Source of the DNA: Chloroflexota bacterium
GTDB lineage: Bacteria > Chloroflexota > Anaerolineae > Anaerolineales > Anaerolineaceae
DNA: 39,240 nt
Direction: 5' to 3'
Assembly (NCBI GenBank): GCA_016838895.1
Contig: JAEKNU010000039.1
Span: forward strand, 1 to 39,240
Shown here: positions 25,016 to 33,063 of the stretch, piece after piece
Layout: every line of letters starts with the position of its first letter
Position numbering within the stretch: the first letter of the stretch is position 1
The notes under the pieces: generated by a model
The model's database searches: none
What the model was told of the DNA's origin: nothing
The model's input: the letters and a program-made list of their open reading frames with translations, nothing else
Program-made: the position numbers and the translations under genes

Positions 25016-25909
25016 TTATTTCAAGTATTCATCCAATGAAATTGTTTCCAACACATCCAATTCAGAACCGGGTGTTGCATTCAGCACCTTTATCCCTTTT
25101 CTTTCTGAGTACTCCCGAATGTAGCGATAATAAGTCCACAATCTGGAAAGTCTGGCAAAAATCTGCTCCCGATCAAAATTATGTTGGTATTGGATTCCAT
25201 CATCCTGTCCAACATGCTTTGAATAGAAATGCGGGTTGCCAGTTGGTGAAAGTTTCCTTGCAAAAGTATGATCAATCCCCAGGAATACAATTTCTGAAAA
25301 TCCCATATGAAGCCCAATTTGTAACGCCTGCATATTGCCTGTTAATGGGCTAAACGGCTTTTTCGTAATATCCCAAATAGATTCCCGTAAATAATTATGA
25401 GCCTGTAATTCTTGACCATATGAATAATTAATTTGGTAGGTTTCAGAAAACTGAAATTCAGGATGGGTGCATAGGAAATTATTAACTGAAAGGGGGTAAA
25501 AGGTAAAACCAAGAAACAATTTCATAGGCCATCTATAGGTGTCATGAATCCCTTTCAAGCGTTTTTCAATATCATCAAATGTAAATGGTATATGATATGG
25601 GGCAATCGTATGGTACTGCGGACGGATGATATCAAAATCGGGATGCAACCATGAATCATGAATTGCAATAATTTTTTCACCCTTCAGTTTTTTTAAATCC
25701 ATTTTTCCCAAAGATGGTCCGGTTGCCAGCACAAAACATCGTTCACCTTTGTGAATATCCTTTAATTGGCGAATTGTTGAAAAATCAGGCAGCGTATCCC
25801 TTTGTAAAAACATGGAATATTTACAACGCAATAATTTTTGTGCGTTGCGATATATCTCATTAATTCTCGGTGGCATAAGCCATTGGGATGAAAAGGTTTT
25901 TTTTTTCAT
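25016..25909 (-). CDS. DUF115 (MptE-like) glycan-locus protein
   Basis: A 297-residue protein with CFVLATGPSLGKMDLKKLKGEKIIAIHDSW (residues about 55-84), the hallmark of the DUF115/6-hydroxymethylpterin-diphosphokinase-MptE-like family. It also has PLTGNMQALQIGLHMGFSEIVFLGIDH and a C-terminal KGIKVLNATPGSELD. Family members in surface-glycan and flagellin-glycosylation (Maf) loci are thought to act as or with glycosyltransferases, and that is the better guess here than pterin metabolism. A run of ten A residues lies directly after the ATG (25897-25906), a slippage-prone start. The ribosome-binding site is poor, so translation may depend on coupling to the gene ending 4 nt upstream. Confidence 0.78.
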   Translation of the reverse strand: MKKKTFSSQWLMPPRINEIYRNAQKLLRCKYSMFLQRDTLPDFSTIRQLKDIHKGERCFVLATGPSLGKMDLKKLKGEKIIAIHDSWLHPDFDIIRPQYHTIAPYHIPFTFDDIEKRLKGIHDTYRWPMKLFLGFTFYPLSVNNFLCTHPEFQFSETYQINYSYGQELQAHNYLRESIWDITKKPFSPLTGNMQALQIGLHMGFSEIVFLGIDHTFARKLSPTGNPHFYSKHVGQDDGIQYQHNFDREQIFARLSRLWTYYRYIREYSERKGIKVLNATPGSELDVLETISLDEYLK

Positions 25910-25913
25910 ATAT

Positions 25914-28040
25914 CTAATTCAATTTTTCTTTAATTAACTGCATATTTTGCATTGTGATTGACCACAACATTTCTTGTCTAGTTTCAATTTCGTTGAGTAC
26001 AGATTGCCAATTGTCTACTACATGTTGGATTTTTGTTGTTAGCTTATGAAAGAGTTCAGCATCTTGAATATCTACACCCCATTCAGGATGCTGAATATCT
26101 TCAAGGAAGTATTTCATTTTCTCGTGGCTTATCAATGAAATAATTGGGTTTCCAACACCAAAAGGTATCATTTGCCCATGTCCTCTCATTCCGATAGTGA
26201 GATCAATATCTTTATAAAAATTCAATATATCCCTGTAATTTGCTGATGATAACGATATTTCTTGAAAGCTTACTTGCTCTTTCATTAACCATGGAATCAC
26301 ATGGTTATCATTATATACATGACTTACCAAATAAATTTCCCATCCCTGATCATTTGCCCATTTCATTGCTCTTGCAACCTGGGTTAATATTTCATTTTCC
26401 GATTTTCCGAACCTTAATACTCTACGATCAAAAGCAATATTTAAAGCAAGTCTTTTAGAAGGTTTTAATGGTTGTTTTCTGGTATAGCGTGGATAAATAT
26501 ATTTTAATACGGTTGTGGGACAAGGTTGGAAAGTTACTTTTTCAAGTAGTGATTCATCAATATAAGAACTGATTTTTCGTATACTACCATAGTTTCTCAT
26601 CCCAAAGAATATACTTTTCCTTATCAATTCAGAAATATTCTCAGAAAATATAGGGAGGAAATCTTCCTGATCCCTAAAACGATTATACCCGATTGCAAAT
26701 CCTATGATGGGGACTTCTATCTTCTTCAATTCTTCCAGAGGACAATCCCAAACCCATCCAGAGTTATTATTCCGATTTGTATCCGGTAAAAGAATCCCAC
26801 CACCGCCAATTACCAGTCCTCTTGTTTTCGTATTAAGCTGTTTTACTAATTCTGGTGATACATAATGATATACATGTTCAATTATCCAGCGAAAACGAAT
26901 AATCGAATCATCAAATAGTTTTCGTATTGCGATCAACAACATAATATCTCCGGCATTACCCGCACCCTGAACACCGAAATGAGCCAAAACCGGATGATTG
27001 GCAGTTGTGATTTTTGAAATTAATATTTTGAATTTTCGCAAAAAATATGAACCTTTGATTTCAATTCTTTTAATAAATGCTTTTATCAGATAGATCGGAT
27101 TTTTTGATATTCGTTTTTTAAATTTTATCAACATATCTGATGTTGATAAATAAGCTTTTCGAAGAAAATTATTTAATGAATACGGTGAATTTTTTAATAC
27201 ATAGATATCATTCCAACGTTTTGTCTGGGTGATAATTGCTTCTGGGTGATCAAATGGATATTGAATTTGAATCGAATCAGTATCAGCTAATTTCTTTGCC
27301 ATTACCCATAAGAAGTTGCCAATATATCCACCATCAACGACCTCAAATCCAATTTTGTTTAATAATCCAGACAAGGTATTTTTTGAAAATGTTTGTATAT
27401 GTGATTTCCAGAAAAAACTTTTAAGCTTCCCATCATTAGGTCTTTCTATACACGGTACTTCAATGAAGATTAATCCATCTTCCTTCAATTCCTTTCTTGC
27501 TTTTATCAGAAAACTGGTAGGAGATAATACATGTTCAAGTACATGAAATGAAAATACTAAATCAAATTGGTATTCGCGAAAATTTACATCTTCATAAAAA
27601 TCTGAGAGGATAGGAACAAAATTATGCTCTTCACCAAAGTCTGCATATCCTGGGTCAGGTTCAATTCCTTTCACTTCAAAACCAAAACCCTGCATATATC
27701 GGATAAAACTACCGATACCACATCCGATTTCCAGTAATCTTCCGGATTTTGGGAGATTATGTTCAACAAGTAAACTTACATACGTATTAAACCGATTCCA
27801 AGCCATATTATCGGAATATCGGATCTTCTCTTTTGAAGGAGATATACTCCCCCTTGCTGAAATTGAAAAAGAACCATCAGCATAAGTGTCCTTTATTTCA
27901 TCATCATTTTCCTTGTTTGTAACGTAAACAAAACCACATTGTTTACAAACAACATTCAGGACTTTTTCATTATTTCGATCCCGATTGTAAAGGGGAAAAT
28001 TTTCCTTTGATCCGCAAATATCACAAAATGAGTTTTGCAT
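25914..28040 (-). CDS. SAM methyltransferase fused to polysaccharide pyruvyl transferase
   Basis: A 708-residue fusion. It opens with a zinc-ribbon-like pair (C6xxC9, C32xxC35), then a class I methyltransferase with LLEIGCGIGSF (motif I, about 102-112) and FSFHVLEHVLSPTSF. From about 345 it is a polysaccharide pyruvyl transferase: HFGVQGAGNAGDIMLLIA, LVIGGGGILLPDT, IIGFAIGYNRF, GMRNYGSI and GMRGHGQMIPFGVGNPIISL. I start at the ATG at 28040 because GGAG lies about 9 nt before it. The longer frame from 28079 would overlap wzt by 34 nt. It directly follows wzt, and I infer that it caps or modifies the exported glycan. It is the second pyruvyl-transferase fusion in this operon. Confidence 0.86.
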   Translation of the reverse strand: MQNSFCDICGSKENFPLYNRDRNNEKVLNVVCKQCGFVYVTNKENDDEIKDTYADGSFSISARGSISPSKEKIRYSDNMAWNRFNTYVSLLVEHNLPKSGRLLEIGCGIGSFIRYMQGFGFEVKGIEPDPGYADFGEEHNFVPILSDFYEDVNFREYQFDLVFSFHVLEHVLSPTSFLIKARKELKEDGLIFIEVPCIERPNDGKLKSFFWKSHIQTFSKNTLSGLLNKIGFEVVDGGYIGNFLWVMAKKLADTDSIQIQYPFDHPEAIITQTKRWNDIYVLKNSPYSLNNFLRKAYLSTSDMLIKFKKRISKNPIYLIKAFIKRIEIKGSYFLRKFKILISKITTANHPVLAHFGVQGAGNAGDIMLLIAIRKLFDDSIIRFRWIIEHVYHYVSPELVKQLNTKTRGLVIGGGGILLPDTNRNNNSGWVWDCPLEELKKIEVPIIGFAIGYNRFRDQEDFLPIFSENISELIRKSIFFGMRNYGSIRKISSYIDESLLEKVTFQPCPTTVLKYIYPRYTRKQPLKPSKRLALNIAFDRRVLRFGKSENEILTQVARAMKWANDQGWEIYLVSHVYNDNHVIPWLMKEQVSFQEISLSSANYRDILNFYKDIDLTIGMRGHGQMIPFGVGNPIISLISHEKMKYFLEDIQHPEWGVDIQDAELFHKLTTKIQHVVDNWQSVLNEIETRQEMLWSITMQNMQLIKEKLN

Positions 28041-28045
28041 TAATG

Positions 28046-29326
28046 TCACTCCAAAGAATTTTCTTGTTGTACATGCCAATCTAATGGAAGATTTAACATT
28101 CCTCCCCTTGTGAAGCTTTTACTACTTCCATCAACAAAATTATTCTGGACTTCAAATACCAAGCAATCACTTTCTTTATTAATTAGACCTTTGCCTGGTT
28201 GCCCGGATGCAATATCAACAGTATAAATTCCCGGTGTTAATATATTTGCTGGCATATCAATTGTTGCTAAATATTTACCTACTTCCCTGTTTGCATACAA
28301 TTCAGAATTTGAATCAATATCCCATGAGTAAAGTAAAAGAATGCCTTCCTTTTTTAAGGATAATGCAATATTGGAATTTTTAATTGATATATTTATGTGA
28401 TACTTTAATGAAATATTTAATTGATCAGTAATTTCGAAATTATTATTTAATTCTCTTGAAGGACTGCTAATTGAAATATTCCTGAATTCAATAGGTAAGT
28501 TTGACTTTTGGGGAAATGATTTGTTATGAATTTGAGTGGAAATTGTATCACTTAAGTAATATTGTATTGCTTCATCTGTTGAACCTGAAAAACTAACCTG
28601 ACCTCGGGTCAATACAATTCCCCGATCACACAAACGATTTACCGCGCCCATATTATGGCTTACGAAAAGCACCGTTCGCCCACCCTTGGCCACATCACTC
28701 ATTTTTCCCAAACATTTTTTCTGGAACTCCGCATCACCCACAGCCAACACTTCATCCACAATCAGGATTTCTGGTTCCAGATGTGCTGCTACCGCAAAGG
28801 CTAGACGCACATGCATACCACTGGAATAACGTTTTACTGGCGTATCAATAAATTTCTCAACGCCTGAAAAATCGACAATCTCATCAAACTTATTCGTCAC
28901 TTCTACACGATTCATGCCTAAAATCGCACCATTAAGAAAAATATTTTCCCGACCCGTTAATTCTGGGTGAAAACCAGTACCAACTTCTAACAAACTACCA
29001 ATGCGGCCTTTTATTTTTACCCGCCCTGAACTGGGTGCGGTAACTTGCGAGAGTATTTTTAAAAGCGTACTCTTGCCCGCGCCATTACTACCAATAATAC
29101 CCAACACCTCACCACGGGTTACATCAAAACTGACATCATCCAATGCCAATATGGATTGTCCTTCACGATTGCCATGATCCACTTCACCAATTTTTGCATA
29201 AGGATCCGGTTTTCTGCGGATTTTTGCCCACCAGCGATTAAGATCCTTGGATACTGTCCCCGTACCAATCACCCCTAAATCATATCGTTTGGAAAGATTT
29301 TCAACCGAAATTACAATATCACTCAT
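28046..29326 (-). CDS. wzt: ABC transporter ATP-binding subunit with Wzt-type C-terminal domain
   Basis: A 426-residue ATPase of the polysaccharide ABC exporter. It has Walker A GSNGAGKST (79-87), signature YSSGMHVRLAFAVA, Walker B EILIVDEVLAVGD and the H-loop VSHNM. After the ATPase (to about 250) a beta-rich C-terminal domain (about 270-420) matches Wzt_C. In E. coli O8/O9a that domain binds the capped non-reducing end of the glycan before export. Since the next gene on the strand is a methyltransferase-pyruvyltransferase fusion, that enzyme is a good candidate for making the recognised cap here. It starts 26 nt after the permease gene. Confidence 0.92.
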   Translation of the reverse strand: MSDIVISVENLSKRYDLGVIGTGTVSKDLNRWWAKIRRKPDPYAKIGEVDHGNREGQSILALDDVSFDVTRGEVLGIIGSNGAGKSTLLKILSQVTAPSSGRVKIKGRIGSLLEVGTGFHPELTGRENIFLNGAILGMNRVEVTNKFDEIVDFSGVEKFIDTPVKRYSSGMHVRLAFAVAAHLEPEILIVDEVLAVGDAEFQKKCLGKMSDVAKGGRTVLFVSHNMGAVNRLCDRGIVLTRGQVSFSGSTDEAIQYYLSDTISTQIHNKSFPQKSNLPIEFRNISISSPSRELNNNFEITDQLNISLKYHINISIKNSNIALSLKKEGILLLYSWDIDSNSELYANREVGKYLATIDMPANILTPGIYTVDIASGQPGKGLINKESDCLVFEVQNNFVDGSSKSFTRGGMLNLPLDWHVQQENSLE

Positions 29327-29352
29327 ATGAGATTCATTATCTCCATGGCTCT

Positions 29353-30201
29353 CTATACGGTATCCATAAATGTTGTTTCAACTCGATTAAAAATCACCAC
29401 ACCAACCAGAAAAACAACAACCATTACACCAAAGCTATATGCAAGGGATGCCCAGCTAAATGCACCTGTTCCCAAAAAGGCATATCGAAAGGCTTCCACA
29501 ATGGGACTCAGCGGATTGAGCTGAATAATCCATTGATATTTTTCCGGGATGGAAGATACCGGGTAAATTACAGGAGTAGCATACATCCACAACTGTACCC
29601 CAAATTGAATCAGGAATCGCAGGTCACGGTATTTTGTGGTCAATGAAGAAATAATAATGCCGAAACCCAAACCTAAACCCGCCATCAGGAATAACAATAA
29701 TGGCAAAATAAGTACATTCCAGGTAACCTGAATATTCGAACCTGCAATAAGAAAATAAACAACAAAACCTAAAAAAAGCAGGAATTGAATGACAAAAGTG
29801 ATCAGGTTGGAAATTAAAACGGAAATCGGCATGATCAGCCGTGGAAAATATACTTTACCGAAGATATTGGCATTTGATATGAAAGTATCCGAAGTCTTTC
29901 TTAGACATTCTGCAAAATAGGACCAAATTACTGTGCCTGACATATAGAATAGAAATTGTGGTAGTCCATCAGTAGACATTGATGCAATATTACCAAAAAT
30001 AACCGTAAAGGTAAGCGTGGTCAAAATTGGCTGGATGAGAAACCATAAAGGACCCAAAATTGTTTGTTTATAATAGGAGACAAAATCCCTCCGTACAAAT
30101 AACAAAATAAGATCGCGATAACGCCATACTTGCCTTAATCGAAGATCCCACCAGGCTCGATTTGGTTCAAGTATTAAATCCCAACGTTTAGTTTCATTCA
30201 T
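29353..30201 (-). CDS. wzm: ABC-2 type polysaccharide export permease
   Basis: A 282-residue integral membrane protein with about six helices in the ABC-2 arrangement. It is recognised by the N-terminal DLILLFVRRDFVSYYKQTILGPLWFLIQP, typical of Wzm/TagG permeases, and by the C-terminal NPLSPIVEAFRYAFLG. It pairs with the Wzt ATPase to move an undecaprenyl-linked glycan to the outside. It is the first gene of the minus-strand glycan operon. TATAAT on the minus strand at 30255-30250, about 50 nt upstream, is a possible -10 box without a good -35. Confidence 0.92.
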   Translation of the reverse strand: MNETKRWDLILEPNRAWWDLRLRQVWRYRDLILLFVRRDFVSYYKQTILGPLWFLIQPILTTLTFTVIFGNIASMSTDGLPQFLFYMSGTVIWSYFAECLRKTSDTFISNANIFGKVYFPRLIMPISVLISNLITFVIQFLLFLGFVVYFLIAGSNIQVTWNVLILPLLLFLMAGLGLGFGIIISSLTTKYRDLRFLIQFGVQLWMYATPVIYPVSSIPEKYQWIIQLNPLSPIVEAFRYAFLGTGAFSWASLAYSFGVMVVVFLVGVVIFNRVETTFMDTV

Positions 30202-30261
30202 AAATTATGCCTATTTCAAAGGTATTAATATGTGCAAAATACAAATAGCATTATAACATGA

Positions 30262-30438
30262 ACGACATATCCCCGATTCCTGCATCACCCTCACGTTGAG
30301 CGTATGCTCGACCAGTACAAACAGATCAGAATCATCTGCGATGAAATGGGCGTGGATATTTACAACGCCACAGTGGGCGGGAACCTGGAAGAATTTCCAC
30401 GGGTAAATTATCAGCAAGTATTGAAGAAACATAACTGA
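30262..30438 (+). pseudogene. C-terminal relic of a DUF115-family gene
   Basis: An open plus-strand frame with no upstream start codon of its own reads ...MLDQYKQIRIICDEMGVDIYN, then ATVGGNLEEFPRV, to a TGA at 30436-30438. 'G..IYNATVGG.LE.FPRV' is the typical C-terminus of DUF115 proteins and parallels KVLNATPGSELDVLE in the intact gene at 25016-25909. The rest of the gene is missing, and the frame is closed at 30259 by a stop. I read this as the last 50-60 codons left after a deletion or recombination at the edge of the glycan locus. The minus-strand open frame at 30211-30432 is its shadow. Confidence 0.6.
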
Positions 30439-30441
30439 TTT

Positions 30442-30490
30442 TTGCCTTCCGCGCTCAAATCCTGTATGATGTAATTATCACTTATACAGG
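30442..30490 (+). promoter_or_regulatory. Promoter and inverted repeat before the C39-like gene
   Basis: TTGCCT (30442-30447), 17 nt, and TATGAT (30465-30470) make a plausible promoter. CCTGTAT (30461-30467) and ATACAGG (30484-30490) form an inverted repeat that spans the -10 and takes in part of the AGGAAA ribosome-binding site. It could be an operator. If the start site is near 30477, only part of the repeat would be in the RNA. Confidence 0.4.
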
Positions 30491-30499
30491 AAACAAAAC

Positions 30500-31144
30500 A
30501 TGAGTGACTCATCTTCCAACATTACACACATAAACAATCTGAAGCACCTGCCCACAGCGGATCTGGCTAAGGTACAGCAGTTTCAGGACTGCAAAAATAA
30601 TTGCGTGCTGCATACGATTGCTTCCATTCTCAATTTGCATTACGGAAGTGAAGTAGATGGGGCCGCCTTGGCAAAATCGATTGATGAAAACTGGCCCAAA
30701 ATGCCCTTTCTTTATCGTATGGCGCCCAACTGGGCGACCACACCACGCCAGGCACGGCGCATTCTGCAGATGTTAGCCCATCAGGGAAATCTGCAAATAC
30801 AAACACATCTTGGGGTCTTTTCAGATGAATACCTGAAAAACATCCTGCGTTTCAGCCTGAACACCTACCCAATTCTGACCTTTTACTGGGTTTCCAAAGG
30901 ACCACAATTGCTTACGCAGCGTGGCAACTTCGAACTGACCATGCAAACCAATCCGGGGTTTGGCGCGCACACCATGCTGCTGGCTGCATATAACCCACAG
31001 CGCGTGGATAAGCACGGCCTGCCGCATCCATGGGGGTTTATCAACTCCTGGGCGGATAAAACCATCAGTGATCTGTTCTGGATGAATGAAGAAACCTGGC
31101 AAAGATTGAAAAAACTCAAGACCCTGCTGGTTACCTTAACCTAA
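30500..31144 (+). CDS. C39-like papain-fold cysteine peptidase, cytoplasmic
   Basis: A 214-residue protein with a papain-like triad: Q27/Q29 and C35 (FQDCKNNCVLHTIAS), H157 (GFGAHTMLLAAY) and N182 (WGFINSW). The spacing fits the peptidase C39-like fold. No signal peptide or transporter domain is present, so it is not a bacteriocin-processing exporter. A stand-alone cytoplasmic C39-like protein may be a peptidase, a transglutaminase-like enzyme or an inactive relative. The true substrate is unknown. AGGAAA precedes the ATG, and a strong terminator overlaps the stop. Confidence 0.7.
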   Translation: MSDSSSNITHINNLKHLPTADLAKVQQFQDCKNNCVLHTIASILNLHYGSEVDGAALAKSIDENWPKMPFLYRMAPNWATTPRQARRILQMLAHQGNLQIQTHLGVFSDEYLKNILRFSLNTYPILTFYWVSKGPQLLTQRGNFELTMQTNPGFGAHTMLLAAYNPQRVDKHGLPHPWGFINSWADKTISDLFWMNEETWQRLKKLKTLLVTLT

Positions 31145-31176
31145 AACACCCCGAAATGAAATTCAGGGTGTTTTTT
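31143..31176. terminator. Bidirectional intrinsic terminator
   Basis: AAAACACCC pairs with GGGTGTTTT, with a continuing GAA/TTC inner stem, and is followed by TTTTTT on the plus strand and a T-run on the minus strand. It serves the convergent C39-like and lipoprotein genes. Confidence 0.8.
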
Positions 31177-31190
31177 GTATGGCATAAATT

Positions 31191-31820
31191 TTATTCAGGG
31201 GTCTTGTAAATAATCATGATCATATTTTCCACACCCCAATACTGCACTACAATCTTGCGCTTGATTGATCCACCATCATTTACAAAGGTCAATAAATAAA
31301 TTTGATTGGTGCCCTGCATGTCCGCACCGGTTTTGTATCCCAGCGGTGGAATTTCATCATTGAAATATGCACGTACATCGGCGTATTTAGTTGTTGGTGG
31401 CATTTCATAAAATTCATAATAATACGGTGATTCAATTGCCAAATTCCGTGCCTGGCTTGCAACGATTTCATCCCAATCAGCCATACCGTCGCGATCATCC
31501 AACAAGAAAGTTGAATCCGGATAGGTCGGCACACTCCATTCCCGCAAGGACACCTGAGCATACTCTTCCAGAATGGTTGCCAATTCAGTCGCAGCCGCGG
31601 CTTCGTCAAGGGTAGGCTCAACTGTATCTGTTGGCAAAGCTGCTTTTGTTTTGGTTGGTGCAACGGTTGATGTTGTCATTTCTACAACCGCAGCAGTTTC
31701 TGCAGTTGCTTCCTCCCCGTTGAATTCGTTTTTTCCCGGCATACAGGAACAGGATATTGTGATCAGGATCATCACTAGCAAGAAGCCACGTAGCAAGTGC
31801 TTGTTAATTGGATGACGCAT
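31191..31820 (-). CDS. Secreted lipoprotein of unknown function
   Basis: A 209-residue protein. Residues 1-23 are a lipoprotein signal (KHLLRGFLLVMILI core) with cleavage before C24 in TISC. A Thr/Ala/Glu-rich low-complexity linker follows (about 35-85), then a compact C-terminal domain of about 120 residues with YYYEFYEMPPTTKYADV and a late VVQYWGVENMIMIIYK strand pattern. I do not recognise the domain. Small lipoproteins with a Thr-rich spacer and one globular domain are common in Chloroflexota. No neighbouring gene suggests a role. It shares a terminator with the convergent C39-like gene. Confidence 0.78.
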   Translation of the reverse strand: MRHPINKHLLRGFLLVMILITISCSCMPGKNEFNGEEATAETAAVVEMTTSTVAPTKTKAALPTDTVEPTLDEAAAATELATILEEYAQVSLREWSVPTYPDSTFLLDDRDGMADWDEIVASQARNLAIESPYYYEFYEMPPTTKYADVRAYFNDEIPPLGYKTGADMQGTNQIYLLTFVNDGGSIKRKIVVQYWGVENMIMIIYKTPE

Positions 31821-31930
31821 TTCTCCACCTCATTTGCTGACCTTCAGGCCATTGAATTATTTACTAGATTAGTCTAGTATAGCATGAGGTCGGTATAAAT
31901 GTGAAGTTTTAGTCAGAATTATTAGGGGAA

Positions 31931-31958
31931 ATCTGCCCCTGTCTATCTGCCCCTGTCT
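31931..31958. repeat. 14-bp tandem direct repeat, two copies
   Basis: ATCTGCCCCTGTCT occurs twice head to tail, and a third partial copy (ATCTA) follows. It is intergenic, and no function is apparent. Confidence 0.6.
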
Positions 31959-31984
31959 ATCTACACGATCTACTCTTGATAATG

Positions 31985-32017
31985 GCTCTGCCATGTTTGC
32001 AGAAAACATGGCAGGGC
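31985..32017. repeat. Palindromic repeat downstream of the lysine operon
   Basis: CTGCCATGTTT and AAACATGGCAG form an 11-bp stem with a short loop, extended outward by GCT/GGC with one G-T pair. The centre resembles that of 10268-10302. No T-tract follows on the minus strand, so it is a poor terminator for the lysine operon. Confidence 0.6.
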
Positions 32018-32062
32018 TTAATACTCTCTTCGCATTATTTTAAATAATGTCGATGCGCGGTT

Positions 32063-33055
32063 TCACAATTGTTTCAACACCCCATCCGTTATCGCCGACG
32101 TCCCCAATTTCCCTGCCAATACATCCTGCCCAGATGTTTTCAAAAACGCACGTACTGCCTCTTCAATTCGAACAGCTCCCTCTTCGTTCTGCCAGGCATA
32201 GCGTACCAGTAAGGCCGCGCTCAAAATGGCCGCAATCGGGTTGGCAATGCCCTGACCGGCAATATCCGGTGCGGAGCCGTGTACCGGTTCAGCCAGCACT
32301 GCATCACGTCCTATATTAATAGAAGGAGCATAACCCATCCCGCCTGCCCAATACGAGGCAACATCTGAAATGATGTCTCCAAACAGGTTGGTGGTCACAA
32401 TCACGTCATAGCGTTTAGGCTCACTGACCACTTTCAAACAGGCGATATCCACCAACAGTTCATCCACCACAACCATCGGATAATCCGCCGCGGCTTCGCG
32501 AACACAGTCCCGAAAGAGACCATCCGTAACCGGTAAAATATTGGCCTTGTGTACAATTGTTAGTAGTTTGCGGTCACGCTGGGCGGCCAAATCCACCGCC
32601 ACCTGGCCAATACGCAAGGAGGCTGCCCGGGTAATCACCCGCTCGGCGATGGCGGTATCGCCATCGCGGTGTTCTCGCTGAGCATACATGCCTTCGGTGT
32701 TCTCCCGAACGACCAAAAAGTCAATCCCCTGCGCCGGGGAGATATGCGGCAGGCTGCGCACGGGGCGCAAATTGGCATATAAATCCAAAGCCTGCCGCAT
32801 GGTCAATATCGCCGAACGGTAGCCTTTAACCTTTCGACTCGGGGAGGAGACCGCACCAAACAGTGCGGCACCGCAGGCGGTAATGGCATCCAATGTTTCT
32901 TGTGGAACCGACACGCCGTGTTTTTCAAAACATGCCCATCCTGCCTCAGCAGGTACAGTTTCCAAATCCGGGATCACTTCCTGCAGCACTTGTAGTGCGG
33001 CCGGAATGACCTCTTTTCCAATGCCGTCGCCGGGCATCACACATAATTGCGGCAT
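32063..33055 (-). CDS. hicd: Homoisocitrate dehydrogenase (AAA lysine pathway)
   Basis: A 330-residue NAD-dependent beta-decarboxylating dehydrogenase that turns homoisocitrate into alpha-ketoadipate. It opens with VMPGDGIGKEV. The loop SPSRKVKGYRSAILTMRQALDLYANLRP aligns well with Thermus homoisocitrate dehydrogenase (SPTRKVPGF...RRLDLYANVRP), including the Arg of the substrate-discriminating region. VRENTEGMY, HKANILPVTDGLF, TTNLFGDIISD and EPVHGSAPDIAGQGIANP complete the family set. Isopropylmalate dehydrogenase is the main alternative, but the adjacent homocitrate synthase and lysX decide for lysine. It is the last gene of the operon, 8 nt after the homoaconitase small subunit. Confidence 0.88.
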   Translation of the reverse strand: MPQLCVMPGDGIGKEVIPAALQVLQEVIPDLETVPAEAGWACFEKHGVSVPQETLDAITACGAALFGAVSSPSRKVKGYRSAILTMRQALDLYANLRPVRSLPHISPAQGIDFLVVRENTEGMYAQREHRDGDTAIAERVITRAASLRIGQVAVDLAAQRDRKLLTIVHKANILPVTDGLFRDCVREAAADYPMVVVDELLVDIACLKVVSEPKRYDVIVTTNLFGDIISDVASYWAGGMGYAPSINIGRDAVLAEPVHGSAPDIAGQGIANPIAAILSAALLVRYAWQNEEGAVRIEEAVRAFLKTSGQDVLAGKLGTSAITDGVLKQL

Positions 33056-33063
33056 ACTTTCTC

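Noticed and set aside
31985..32017. Terminator of the lysine operon
   Set aside because: The stem is good, but no T-tract follows on the minus strand, and it matches the dispersed palindrome type.
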